Shown in pieces: positions 16,721 through 25,363 of a stretch of 64,000 bases of DNA. The DNA comes from DATJGR01 sp963780795 (GTDB lineage: Bacteria; Pseudomonadota; Gammaproteobacteria; Pseudomonadales; Azotimanducaceae): NCBI GenBank assembly GCA_963780795.1, contig CAWADH010000001.1, forward strand, positions 248,001 to 312,000. Direction: 5' to 3'. The notes beneath the pieces are model-generated. The model had not been told where the DNA came from, did not search any database, and saw only the letters and a list, made by a program, of their open reading frames with translations. How positions within the stretch are numbered: position 1 is the stretch's first letter; the number at the start of each line of letters is the position of its first letter. A program made the translations under genes and the position numbers.

Positions 16721-17581
16721 TCACCGATAGAGCGGCGACGAGTCCTTCATGAATCGCAACATCATGCGCTGTGTCGCGACCAGACGCCCCTCGGCGTCGT
16801 GGGCGGCCGAGTCGAACCACAGCGATTCCGTCTTCGGACTTTCGCTCACCGTCACGACTCTGGCGCCGACCGAATACGTCTGCTCCTGAAGAAACGGACC
16901 GTTGTGGTGCGCCACCTCGATGGCACCGAACAAGCCGACACCGCCGGTTCTGCCGATGACGGCATTGAGACCGCGCATCGGAGCGCCCCACAACACTTCC
17001 ACCACCAGCGACGGCGGCGCGATCGGGCCGCCCCAAGGCGATGGACCCGAGTACCACGGCAAAGGTGCGCTGACGAGATTTGCGTCCAGGCGCTGCCTGA
17101 ACAGCTGCGTATCGGCGGCAACACGGTATTCGCCCAATGATTGCCCCACGCGCAGCGGCTTCAGGATACGCAGCGTCTCGGGCTTCACGGCGCGTAGATC
17201 GCGCGTCTTCAGCGCTGAGTTGCTGTGGTCGTACAGCGACGCGGTGCCCGCCGAAATCTGAATGCCGTTGTCTGCCCACATTGACAGCGGGATCTGGTTC
17301 AGCTGCGTTCCAGGAAGTTCTTCGGCCGCGGCCGTGACCGTTTCGCCGTCGACGGTCGCATTCAGGAAGTACAGCGACAGCGCGCCCCGCTCGAACCACC
17401 TCGGCCCATAGATGTCGACGAGCAGCGCAGCGTATTGATCCATGTGGATGCTTCCTGCGACGGTGCCGCCGCGAAATCCGAGCTTCGCTGCGGTGGCGTC
17501 GTCGTGGATGCTGCCTTCGCCGGCACCCGCGGACCAGTTGCGCGCCGTCCAGACATTCGATGCTGCCGCCATTCTGCTCAT
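16721..17581 (-). CDS. MaoC/hot-dog fold protein (probable acyl-CoA hydratase or thioesterase-like)
   Basis: A 286-residue protein with two hot-dog domains. The N-terminal one carries a MaoC-type motif, SIHDDATAAKLGFRGGTVAG followed by SIHMDQYAALL, matching the hydratase pattern of His/Asp on the long helix. A second hot-dog half follows (from about residue 150). Start: ATG 17581 is preferred because the upstream GGGAGG is correctly spaced for it; ATG 17584 is immediately adjacent. Likely substrates are acyl-CoA thioesters, not specified by context. It is divergent from the threonine dehydratase-like gene, with 67 bp between the starts. Confidence 0.68.
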   Translation of the reverse strand: MSRMAAASNVWTARNWSAGAGEGSIHDDATAAKLGFRGGTVAGSIHMDQYAALLVDIYGPRWFERGALSLYFLNATVDGETVTAAAEELPGTQLNQIPLSMWADNGIQISAGTASLYDHSNSALKTRDLRAVKPETLRILKPLRVGQSLGEYRVAADTQLFRQRLDANLVSAPLPWYSGPSPWGGPIAPPSLVVEVLWGAPMRGLNAVIGRTGGVGLFGAIEVAHHNGPFLQEQTYSVGARVVTVSESPKTESLWFDSAAHDAEGRLVATQRMMLRFMKDSSPLYR

Positions 17582-17648
17582 CATTGCCTCCCCTCGTAAG
17601 ACCGTTCTCGCTACCATCACGATCATTTCACGGACATCGACGCTCAGC

Positions 17649-18653
17649 ATGCAGGATCACCCGCCGGAAAACGAATATCCCACTCTGGAACGCATTCGAT
17701 CGACTGCTACAGCGATTGCGCCGTTCATCAACATGACACCGGTGCAGCGCTGGCGCGAGCGGGAACTCGAGGCGCTGGTGGGCGCCGACACCGAAGTGAC
17801 TCTGAAGCTCGAGCTGTTCCAGCGATCGGGTTCGTTCAAGGTGCGCGGCGTCATCTCTAACATGCTGGCACTGTCGCGCGATGCGCTCGCACGAGGCGTA
17901 ACCGCCGTGAGTGCCGGGAACCATGCCATCGCAGTGGCATACGGCGCGCACGCGCTCGGCACATCCGCCAAAGTGGTCATGCTGCGCACCGCGAACCCGG
18001 CGCGCGTCGCGGCCGCCGAGGCTTACGGCGCAGAGGTCTTGATCGCCCCTGATGGACCCACTGGTTTCGAAATGGTCGAACGAATCGCCGCGGAAGAGCG
18101 CCGCGCCTTCGTGCATCCGTTTGAGGGACCGTTGACCGCACTCGGCAGCGCGACGCTCGGGTTGGAGCTGGCCGAATCCGTGCCGAACCTCGACGCGGTG
18201 GTGGTCGGTGTCGGGGGCGGTGGTCTCGCGGGGGGCGCTTCCGCCGCGATCAAACTGCTGCAGCCGCAATGCAGGATTTACGGCGTGGAACCGGTTGGCG
18301 CCGACAGCATGCACCGCAGTTTCGCGGCCGGCTCGCCGCAACGGTTGGAGTCGATCGACACGATCGCCGACAGTCTCGCGCCGCCGATGTCGCTGCCGTA
18401 CAGCTTCGCGCTCTGCCGCGCCAACCTCGATCAACTCGTGAAGGTGAGCGATCGGCAGATTCGCGATGCGATGGGCGTGTTGTTCCGCGAAATGAAACTC
18501 GCAGTCGAACCCGGCGGCGCCGCCGCCACGGCCGCTCTGCTCGGTCCTCTCGCGGCCGAACTGCGCGGCAAGCGCGTCGGCGTCATCGTGTGCGGATCGA
18601 ATATCGACCTTGCGACGTTCAACGCGCTGGTGCCGGCGGCCGACGCTCGATGA
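17649..18653 (+). CDS. Threonine/serine dehydratase-like PLP enzyme
   Basis: A 334-residue fold-type II pyridoxal-phosphate enzyme. The PLP-binding lysine is K64 in GSFKVRG, and the glycine-rich phosphate loop is VGVGGGGLAGG near residues 186-196. There is no C-terminal ACT-like regulatory domain, so it resembles the short catabolic threonine dehydratases, serine racemase or 3-hydroxyaspartate ammonia-lyases rather than biosynthetic IlvA. The expected product is a 2-oxo acid plus ammonia. ATG 17649 is used; the frame is open upstream only as antisense to the neighbouring gene. A serine (SAGNHAIA block) and the conserved asparagine needed for substrate binding are present. Confidence 0.88.
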   Translation: MQDHPPENEYPTLERIRSTATAIAPFINMTPVQRWRERELEALVGADTEVTLKLELFQRSGSFKVRGVISNMLALSRDALARGVTAVSAGNHAIAVAYGAHALGTSAKVVMLRTANPARVAAAEAYGAEVLIAPDGPTGFEMVERIAAEERRAFVHPFEGPLTALGSATLGLELAESVPNLDAVVVGVGGGGLAGGASAAIKLLQPQCRIYGVEPVGADSMHRSFAAGSPQRLESIDTIADSLAPPMSLPYSFALCRANLDQLVKVSDRQIRDAMGVLFREMKLAVEPGGAAATAALLGPLAAELRGKRVGVIVCGSNIDLATFNALVPAADAR

Positions 18654-18859
18654 GCGCACCGTTCGGCCACACGCGGCGTATCGGCCGCGTGTACCCGGCT
18701 TCGCCGGCGACGCGCGATGCTCGTCCGCCGATACGGACTTCCTCGTCGTTGCGAAAAATCCGATCGAGACGTCGCTGCTCTGCGTCAGCAGGCGTTCACC
18801 CGCTGCGGCGAAATCGGGAACCGCGCTAGTCGACCCAGTTCATCGCGACCCCACGCCCG

Positions 18860-20119
18860 TCACAACCGTCCCCAGGCGCGCAGCGTGACCAGAGCGTCCA
18901 CGGTCCAGTTGCCGCGCCACTCGATCCGCGCGGCGTCGCTCGGCGGTTCGAAGCGGATCGGCCAACCGCCGTCTTCGCTCTGAGCTGAACCGAGATCGTC
19001 AAGATGCCGTTCGAGCAACGCGTCGTCGAAGGCGGTACGCGCGGCGCTGTCCGGTGTGGGCACGAAGTGCAGCGGCGTCAGGCCGTATCGCTCGACCGGC
19101 GTTTCGATGACGAAGAACTCCGCGCGGTCGAGCATCTTTCGCAGTCGCGTCAGCGCGCGATTGCGGGCTCCTCCATCAAGCAGAATCCCGGCCGCCGAGA
19201 ACACATACCTCAGGTGATGCGCTTCGTCGATATCGGCCGACTCCACATGCCTCAAGCACGCGATCCGCGCCTTCTCGAACCACGGGTGCTTCGCGCCATG
19301 CCACGCCAACGACGCAACGATGCCGCAGGTACGATCGAGCGACGGTTGCGCACCGAATCCGGCTTGCCAATGCGCGGCCGCAGGATATTCCAACGCGTCT
19401 GTGACAAACGCCGGAAGCGCCGTATCTGCGCCTGCGACGCCGGCCAAATAGTCACAGCATGCATCGGCGATGTCCGGCCGACGGATACCGGCCTGCTTCA
19501 GCATCAGCAGCGCTGTTTCGGTGGGCAGCGGCTGGCTCGACGGCGTACGCAGGTCGGGCTCCAACGCGTGCCCGAAGCCGCCGTCGCGATTCCGATACGC
19601 AACGAGCGCGGCCACCAGCGCGTCGCCGTCGCCCGACTCCAATACGGTTTCGAACAACGCACGGTCGACGCGTCGCGCATTCTCGTAGACGAACGCCCGA
19701 CCACACGCTAAAGGCGTTTCCCCTTCACGGCGAACGAGCCGTTCCGGCGCGTGGTACAACTCCACCTGATTGCCGTCCGGGTCGTGGAAATACACCGAGC
19801 GGTGATCGCCGTGATCCAGCAGCTTGCAGGCGATGTCGTTCTGCTCGAGACGCTCGCGCACGCGATTCAATCCGGACTCACCGCCCGCCACCACGAACGC
19901 GATGTGGTGCAGACCCGGCAGCGCGGAGTTTGCCGGCGGCGCGTGTTGCCCCACCGCCTGCACCAGCAGCTGGTCGTCGTTCCCTACGCGGAAGATCACT
20001 TCGTCGTCGACGGGGTAACGGTGCGCCACCGCGAACCCGAGCAGCGATCCATAGAAGGACTCGGCTACCGAAAGATCGCGGACCCTGATCGCCGCGTGAC
20101 CAAAACGTTCGATTTGCAT
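18860..20119 (-). CDS. Glyoxalase (VOC) domain fused to an alpha/alpha-toroid domain
   Basis: A 419-residue two-domain protein. Residues 1 to about 125 form a vicinal-oxygen-chelate domain, beginning QIERFGHAAIRVRDLSVAES and ending SVYFHDPDGNQVELYH, the classical glyoxalase/dioxygenase end motif with its metal-binding glutamate. Residues about 140-415 resemble the alpha/alpha toroid of prenyltransferases and squalene cyclases, with repeats of the form YRNRDGGFGHALEPDL and SAQSEDGGWPI. No catalytic DxDD-type acid motif is obvious, so it may bind rather than cyclise. The two domains usually occur as separate proteins, so the fusion is notable. The divergent WYL regulator 72 bp away probably controls it. 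Confidence 0.75.
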   Translation of the reverse strand: MQIERFGHAAIRVRDLSVAESFYGSLLGFAVAHRYPVDDEVIFRVGNDDQLLVQAVGQHAPPANSALPGLHHIAFVVAGGESGLNRVRERLEQNDIACKLLDHGDHRSVYFHDPDGNQVELYHAPERLVRREGETPLACGRAFVYENARRVDRALFETVLESGDGDALVAALVAYRNRDGGFGHALEPDLRTPSSQPLPTETALLMLKQAGIRRPDIADACCDYLAGVAGADTALPAFVTDALEYPAAAHWQAGFGAQPSLDRTCGIVASLAWHGAKHPWFEKARIACLRHVESADIDEAHHLRYVFSAAGILLDGGARNRALTRLRKMLDRAEFFVIETPVERYGLTPLHFVPTPDSAARTAFDDALLERHLDDLGSAQSEDGGWPIRFEPPSDAARIEWRGNWTVDALVTLRAWGRL

Positions 20120-20191
20120 TGCAATGGCTCCCGTTCGAGTTGGCGCTCATACTCGCCCGTAAACACGCCATCCTCTGTCATGTATTGAACT

Positions 20192-21163
20192 GTGCGCGCC
20201 GATCGCCTCATTTCATTGCTGCTGTTGCTGCAGAACCACGGTCCTACCACCGTCGCGACGCTCGCCCAGCGGCTGGAGGTTTCGAAGCGGACCGTATTGC
20301 GCGATGTCGACGCGCTGTCCGGTCTCGGCATTCCGGTGTATTCCGACCGCGGCCGAATGGGCGGAATTCGTCTGATGTCCGGTTATGCGACGCATCTGAA
20401 TGCGCTATCGCCGCTCGAAGCCGAGGCAATGGCGCTGGTCAGCGCGCCGTCGATGGTCGGCGGTCTCGGTCTCGAGAAACCGCTCGCTTCTGCGCTGCAG
20501 AAAATCACCGCTGCGGTGCCGGCGGTGCATCAACTGCGCGCGCAACACGCACGCAATCGGCTGCTGTTTGACACCACGCAGTGGTTCGCCACAGCGGCCG
20601 CCCCGCTCGTGCTGGACCGGCTGCGCACCGCCGTCTGGAACAATCAGATCTGCCGCCTCGACTACGAACGCGCCGACGGCGTCGCGAAGACCTACCGTGC
20701 AAAGCCGTACGCGTTGGTCGCCAAAGTCGACGTCTGGTACCTCGTCGCCGATACGGCCAGCGGCATGCGCGTGTTCCGCGTCGCGCGTATTCAACACGCC
20801 GACATCACGCTCGAAACGTTCACGCGCAATCGCGAGTTCGATCTGCACCGGTTCTGGGAGGCATGGCGCAAACGCTTCGAAGCGGATCCCGGCAATCGTT
20901 ACCTGGTCGAGCTGTGGATCACACCGAATGGCAAGCGCCTGCTGCTGGAGCGGTTCGGCGGCTGGCACGAGGCGGCGCTGGCGACCGTCGACGATGGTGC
21001 GGCGCGCAGCCGGGTCACGCTCGATCTGGAGCGCGATCACATCGCGGTGAATACGCTGCTGCAACTCGGCCGCGAGGCAACGCTCATCAAGCCTAAGCGT
21101 TTGAGAACGAAGCTGACACGACTTGCGCGCGAAGTGCTGGATGCCTGCGCCGCCACCGAGTGA
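20192..21163 (+). CDS. YafY-type transcriptional regulator (HTH + WYL)
   Basis: A 323-residue DNA-binding regulator. The N-terminal DeoR-like winged helix-turn-helix (residues 1-60; LAQRLEVSKRTVLRDVDALS) is followed by a WYL ligand-sensing domain (about 140-215; VWNNQICRLDYERADGVAKT, with KPYALVAKVDVWYLVA) and a C-terminal WCX-type extension. The start is GTG 20192, matching family N-termini (MRADRLISLLLLLQ). It is divergently transcribed from the VOC-toroid fusion, an arrangement common for YafY-like regulators, so it probably regulates that gene and itself from the 72-bp spacer. Confidence 0.88.
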   Translation: MRADRLISLLLLLQNHGPTTVATLAQRLEVSKRTVLRDVDALSGLGIPVYSDRGRMGGIRLMSGYATHLNALSPLEAEAMALVSAPSMVGGLGLEKPLASALQKITAAVPAVHQLRAQHARNRLLFDTTQWFATAAAPLVLDRLRTAVWNNQICRLDYERADGVAKTYRAKPYALVAKVDVWYLVADTASGMRVFRVARIQHADITLETFTRNREFDLHRFWEAWRKRFEADPGNRYLVELWITPNGKRLLLERFGGWHEAALATVDDGAARSRVTLDLERDHIAVNTLLQLGREATLIKPKRLRTKLTRLAREVLDACAATE

Positions 21164-21174
21164 CGTCGTTGGTG

Positions 21175-22470
21175 CTAATTCGGCTCGAAATGGGACTCGA
21201 TGCCACGCCAGCAATCGATGTAGTCTATCTGCAGCGCCGGGGTTTCCAGCGCGTACCGCGTCGGCGCGATGACGTACCTCGACTCGAACATGATCGCCAG
21301 CACGTTGTCGTGCCGCTCCGGTATCAGCTGTGCCGAGCTCGCGCGCTCGAACACCGCCGCTTCCGGTCCGTGCGGCGCCATCGAGTTGTGCAGGCTCGCA
21401 CCGCCGGGCACGAAACCCACCGGCTTCGCGTCGTACACCCCGCGAACCAGTCCCATGAATTCACTCATCACGTTGCGGTGGTACCACGGCGGCCGGAACG
21501 TGTTTTCTGCGACTGCCCAGCGCGGCGGAAAGATCACGAAGTCGATGTTGGCGACACCCGGAGTGGCCGAGGCCGACGTCAGCACGGTGAATATCGACGG
21601 GTCCGGATGATCGTAGCTGACCGAGTTGATCACGTTGAATCGGGCCAGATCGTATCGGTACGGCGCGGAGTTGCCGATCCATGCCACGACGTCGAGCGGC
21701 GAATGATCGAGCCGCGAGGTGAAGAACTCTCCGCAGAATTTCGTGACCAGTTCGAATGAGCCGTCGCGGTCTTCGTACACAGCCGCCGGATACTCGAAGT
21801 CGCGATCGTTCGCGAATCCGTTCGCACCGACCGGCCCGCGCTCCGGTAGTTCGAACGGCGTGCCGTAGTTCTCGCAGACGTAGCCTTTCGCCGAACCGTC
21901 GTCGAGCGACACGCTGAACGCAAGGCCGCGCGGAACGACCGCGATTTCACCAGGCGAAACGCGCAGCAATCCGCATTCGGTACTCAGCGTCAAGCCTCCG
22001 CTCTGCGGCACGAGCAGCAACTCGCCGTCGGAGCAACTGAAGAATCGATCGCTCATCGAGCGGTTCGCGGCGTACAAATGCACCGCCATGCCGACTTGCG
22101 CCTTGACGTCGCCGTTTGCGGCAAACGTCACCAGGCCGTCGATGAAGTCGGTCGGTTCGATCGGCATCGACAGCGGATCCCAGCGCAACTGATCCGGCGG
22201 CGTAACCACTTCGGTGATCGGCGCGCTGCGCACCAGCCGCGCCACCTTTGGAGCGTGCTTGAACGCGCCGCGCGTAACCGATGGTCGGATGCGGTAGAAC
22301 CACGTGCGCCGGTTGGCGGCGCGGGGTGCCGTGAAAGCGGTGCTGCTGAATTGCTCGGCGTACAGGCCGCGGGCGACGCGCTGCGGACTGAACCGGCCTT
22401 GCGGCAACGTTCCTGGAATTGCCTCGCTCTGATGTTCGTTGCCGAATCCGGTCAGATACCGTTCCGCCAT
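21175..22470 (-). CDS. hmgA: Homogentisate 1,2-dioxygenase
   Basis: Iron(II) enzyme of 431 residues that opens the aromatic ring of homogentisate to maleylacetoacetate, the third step of tyrosine breakdown. The length and N-terminus (YLTGFGNEHQSEAIPGTLP) are typical. Hallmark regions present are the WYHRNVMSEFMGLVRG segment carrying the iron-binding glutamate and the NSMAPHGPEAAVFERAS segment with an active-site histidine. It lies 22 bp downstream of hppD on the same strand, so the two form an operon. The gene is convergent with the WYL regulator gene (11 bp apart). Confidence 0.95.
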   Translation of the reverse strand: MAERYLTGFGNEHQSEAIPGTLPQGRFSPQRVARGLYAEQFSSTAFTAPRAANRRTWFYRIRPSVTRGAFKHAPKVARLVRSAPITEVVTPPDQLRWDPLSMPIEPTDFIDGLVTFAANGDVKAQVGMAVHLYAANRSMSDRFFSCSDGELLLVPQSGGLTLSTECGLLRVSPGEIAVVPRGLAFSVSLDDGSAKGYVCENYGTPFELPERGPVGANGFANDRDFEYPAAVYEDRDGSFELVTKFCGEFFTSRLDHSPLDVVAWIGNSAPYRYDLARFNVINSVSYDHPDPSIFTVLTSASATPGVANIDFVIFPPRWAVAENTFRPPWYHRNVMSEFMGLVRGVYDAKPVGFVPGGASLHNSMAPHGPEAAVFERASSAQLIPERHDNVLAIMFESRYVIAPTRYALETPALQIDYIDCWRGIESHFEPN

Positions 22471-22492
22471 GAGTTACTCCGAATGCGAACCT

Positions 22493-23539
22493 TCAATCCG
22501 CTTTGAGCACGCCGCGCGCGATCTGGTCGCGTTCGATCGATTCGAACAGCGCGCGGAAGTTGCCCTCGCCGAATCCTTCGTTGCCTTTGCGTTGGATGAT
22601 CTCGAAGAAAATCGGTCCGATGACGTTGCGCGTGAAGATCTGCAGCAGCACACCGAGACCACGCGCCGGGGCGCCGTCGATCAGGATGCGGCGCCGGCGC
22701 AGTTCCTCGACGGACTCCTGATGCCCGGGCACGCGGGCGTCGACGTCGTCGTAATACGCGTCGGGCGTGTCCTGGAGTGCAACGCCTGCAGCCTGCAGCA
22801 GATCCACCGTGCGATAGATGTCGTTCGAACCGAGCGCGATGTGCTGAATACCCTCGCCCTTGTAGTCGCGCAGGAATTCCTCGACCTGACTCGCATCGTC
22901 CTGGCTCTCGTTCAACGGAATCCGGATCTTGCCGCATGGACTCGCCATCGCTTTCGACACGAGGCCCGTCACTTTGCCTTCGATGTCGAAGTATCGAATC
23001 TCGCGGAATCCGAACAGGCGTTCGTAGAAGCCAGCCCAAGTGGCCATGTTGCCGCGGTGCACGTTGTGCGTCAGATGATCGATATAGGTCAGCCCTGTAT
23101 CGCTCACGCGGAGTCGGTCCTGCCAACCCGGTTCGAAGACGAAATCGATGTCGTAGATCGTGTTGTCGCCATAGCGGTCGACCAGATACAACCGGCTGCC
23201 GCCGATGCCTTCGATTGCCGGAATGTTCAGCTCCATCGGACCGGGATCGCTCGGACAGACCGTGGCGCCTTCGCGCACTGCGTGCGCGAGCGCTTCACGG
23301 GCGTCGGCCACGCGAAACGCCATCGCGCATGCGCACGGCCCATGCTGCTTCGCGAACTGCTGCGCAAAGCTGTCGGGTTCGGCATTGATGATGAAGTTGA
23401 TGTCGCCCTGCTTGTGCAGCGTGACGTTCTTCGAGCGATGCCGGGCGATCGTGGGAAACCCCATGCGCCCGAACAGCGAACGCAGCAGTTGCGGATCGGG
23501 CGCGGCGTACTCGACGAATTCGAATCCGTCTGTGCCCAT
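22493..23539 (-). CDS. hppD: 4-hydroxyphenylpyruvate dioxygenase
   Basis: A 348-residue non-haem iron enzyme that converts 4-hydroxyphenylpyruvate to homogentisate. Two VOC-type halves are visible: the N-terminal FVEYAAPDPQLLRSLFGRMG half and the catalytic C-terminal half with the metal histidines (YIDHLTHNV, GIQHIALGSNDI) and glutamate (FFEIIQRKGN). The C-terminal FGEGNFRALFESIERDQ helix that closes the active site is intact. It is transcribed before hmgA, whose product acts on the same intermediate; the 22-bp gap implies one transcript. Confidence 0.95.
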   Translation of the reverse strand: MGTDGFEFVEYAAPDPQLLRSLFGRMGFPTIARHRSKNVTLHKQGDINFIINAEPDSFAQQFAKQHGPCACAMAFRVADAREALAHAVREGATVCPSDPGPMELNIPAIEGIGGSRLYLVDRYGDNTIYDIDFVFEPGWQDRLRVSDTGLTYIDHLTHNVHRGNMATWAGFYERLFGFREIRYFDIEGKVTGLVSKAMASPCGKIRIPLNESQDDASQVEEFLRDYKGEGIQHIALGSNDIYRTVDLLQAAGVALQDTPDAYYDDVDARVPGHQESVEELRRRRILIDGAPARGLGVLLQIFTRNVIGPIFFEIIQRKGNEGFGEGNFRALFESIERDQIARGVLKAD

Positions 23540-23623
23540 CGGATTGTCTGGCGGCGTGCTTATGGGCTGTGCTCGAAGCCACGAGGGTAGCCCATCGTAC
23601 CACCGCCTCGTGCGGACGAACGT

Positions 23624-25129
23624 CTAGCGGACGAGCTTCGCGAGCGCTTCGTAGTCGCCGTCGAAATGATGCGCGCCGGGCAGCGCCTTCAGCGTCAGCG
23701 TCGACTTGTTCGCGTCGAGTTGCGTGCACAACGAGCGCTCCGCTTCGTCGCTGCCGTAGATGCAGGTCATTCGCACCCCGTCGGGCAGCGCAGAGACCTC
23801 GGGCGCAATCGGCTGCGCGCCCTTTGGAATGTGCTGCAACCAGCCGCCCAGGTGGAACTCGAAGTCGGTCGCGCGCTCCGGCGCCATCAACACGATCGAG
23901 CGCACGCGCTGCTGTTCCGCGATCGGCAATCGATTGACGATGGCAGGCAACACGTCGGCACCCATCGAATAACCTGCGAGCACCACCTGGTCCTTGTGCC
24001 ACGCCTTCGCGAAGTAGCGGATGATCGTGGCGAGGTCGCCAGCCGCGTGCTCGGGCGTCTTGGCGCTCCAGAAATACTTCAGCATGTTCCAGCCGACCAC
24101 CGGAAAACCGGTCTCGTTCAGTTCGTTGGTCACTTTCTCCGTCAGTGTCGACCAACCGCCGTCGCCGGAGAGCAGGACGACAAACGTGTTGCCGTTCGAC
24201 TCGATCGGACGCTCGATCAGCGGCAGCCCGGCGAGCGCTTCGCTGCTCGGCGGCGCTTCGATCGGACGCTTCGCATCGAGCGCGTCGTACGACTTCACGA
24301 ATGCGGGGAACCACTCGTTCACCGACGAAAAGCCGTGCCCGACTTTCGGCAGCGACGTCACGCTCACGTTGCCGACCTTTTTCATGAACGCTTCGACGTC
24401 GTCGATCTTGCACAGTTCGTCGGACTGACCTTGCAATACTTCGACCGGCGCCACGAGCTTGTCGATCGGCTCCAGACGCCAGTGGTCTGTGTCGAACGGC
24501 GGCGCCTTGGTCAACGCACCCTGGCGACACAACGGTTTCGTTAGCTGGAGTTCCGGACAAAATCCGAGCGCCACGGCACCCACGAACGCGTTGATCGGCG
24601 TTTGCGCCATCGCAACGTAGGCAAGCGACGCGCCGGATGAGTACCCGACGACCACCGGCACGCGGTAGATGGGGATGTTCAGCTTGCGCTGGATGAACTG
24701 GCTCAGTCCTTCCAGCTCACCCGGCGGATACGCACACTTCAACTTCGACGCATCGAGGCGCTTCAGATATTCCGGCGTGCTGAAGCCGACCACGATCTGT
24801 CCGCGCGCCTGCATTTTCACCACCATGTCGACGACACGCGGCTCCCAGCCACCGTCGCCGGATGCGAACAGCACGATGTCGGTGTCGTCGTCGATCTTCT
24901 TCGGCAGATACGCGTACACCGTTCCCATCGGTGGGAATTCGAACGTCTTGATGAACGGATCGTCGAGCGGCACGAGCGGTGGTTCTTGCGCGCCCGCATC
25001 GGGCGCCTGGTTCGCCGCCGCGGTGGGCGGAGCTTGATGCGCCGTCACATGCTTGGACGGCTTCGGTGTGGCGCCCATCGCCAGGACGGCAAACAGCACC
25101 ACGCCCAGCACCGACGGTGCGTTCTTCAT
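23624..25129 (-). CDS. acvB: AcvB/VirJ-family protein (lysyl-phosphatidylglycerol hydrolase)
   Basis: Periplasmic serine hydrolase-like protein of 501 residues. A signal peptide occupies residues 1-20 (MKNAPSVLGVVLFAVLAMGA). Two VirJ/AcvB alpha/beta-hydrolase domains follow; each has DGGW-type (ASGDGGW, LSGDGGW) and GxSxG (GYSSGAS, GYSMGAD) motifs. In Agrobacterium and Rhizobium, AcvB proteins hydrolyse lysyl-phosphatidylglycerol and are encoded with the MprF/LpiA synthase. Here mprF is the divergent neighbour, which supports that function. ATG 25129 is chosen over the open upstream frame (to 25168), since the signal peptide starts there and GAGG lies nine bases upstream. Confidence 0.87.
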   Translation of the reverse strand: MKNAPSVLGVVLFAVLAMGATPKPSKHVTAHQAPPTAAANQAPDAGAQEPPLVPLDDPFIKTFEFPPMGTVYAYLPKKIDDDTDIVLFASGDGGWEPRVVDMVVKMQARGQIVVGFSTPEYLKRLDASKLKCAYPPGELEGLSQFIQRKLNIPIYRVPVVVGYSSGASLAYVAMAQTPINAFVGAVALGFCPELQLTKPLCRQGALTKAPPFDTDHWRLEPIDKLVAPVEVLQGQSDELCKIDDVEAFMKKVGNVSVTSLPKVGHGFSSVNEWFPAFVKSYDALDAKRPIEAPPSSEALAGLPLIERPIESNGNTFVVLLSGDGGWSTLTEKVTNELNETGFPVVGWNMLKYFWSAKTPEHAAGDLATIIRYFAKAWHKDQVVLAGYSMGADVLPAIVNRLPIAEQQRVRSIVLMAPERATDFEFHLGGWLQHIPKGAQPIAPEVSALPDGVRMTCIYGSDEAERSLCTQLDANKSTLTLKALPGAHHFDGDYEALAKLVR

Positions 25130-25161
25130 CGTCGACGACCTCGAGAGGAAACCATTTGGAC

Positions 25162-25196
25162 AAGTCATCGACGGTGCCTGTCACCGTCGATGACTT
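25162..25196. promoter_or_regulatory. Perfect 15-bp inverted repeat between acvB and mprF
   Basis: The arm AAGTCATCGACGGTG (25162-25176) is followed by the spacer CCTGT and the exact reverse complement CACCGTCGATGACTT (25182-25196). It lies 33 bp upstream of the acvB start and 168 bp upstream of mprF. The position suits a shared operator or a hairpin in the acvB leader. The GGTGCCTGTCACC core also resembles dispersed REP-like palindromes known in many proteobacteria, so it may instead be a repeat element. Confidence 0.6.
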
Positions 25197-25363
25197 ATTT
25201 GATTCAACCGACATTCGAGCGCGGCACACGGTACTGATCGCGCCCCGCTTTGGCAATCGGGGTCGACTGCGTCAGCGCGTCGGCTGCGCCGCGACGGCCG
25301 CGCGCGACCTGTGTATCCTGCCCAATTCGTGCAATCCGCCCACTCCGCGACCCGTAACGACTC

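Noticed and set aside
25162..25196. Inverted repeat taken as an intrinsic terminator
   Set aside because: It lies upstream of both divergent genes, not after one, and lacks a U run in either direction.
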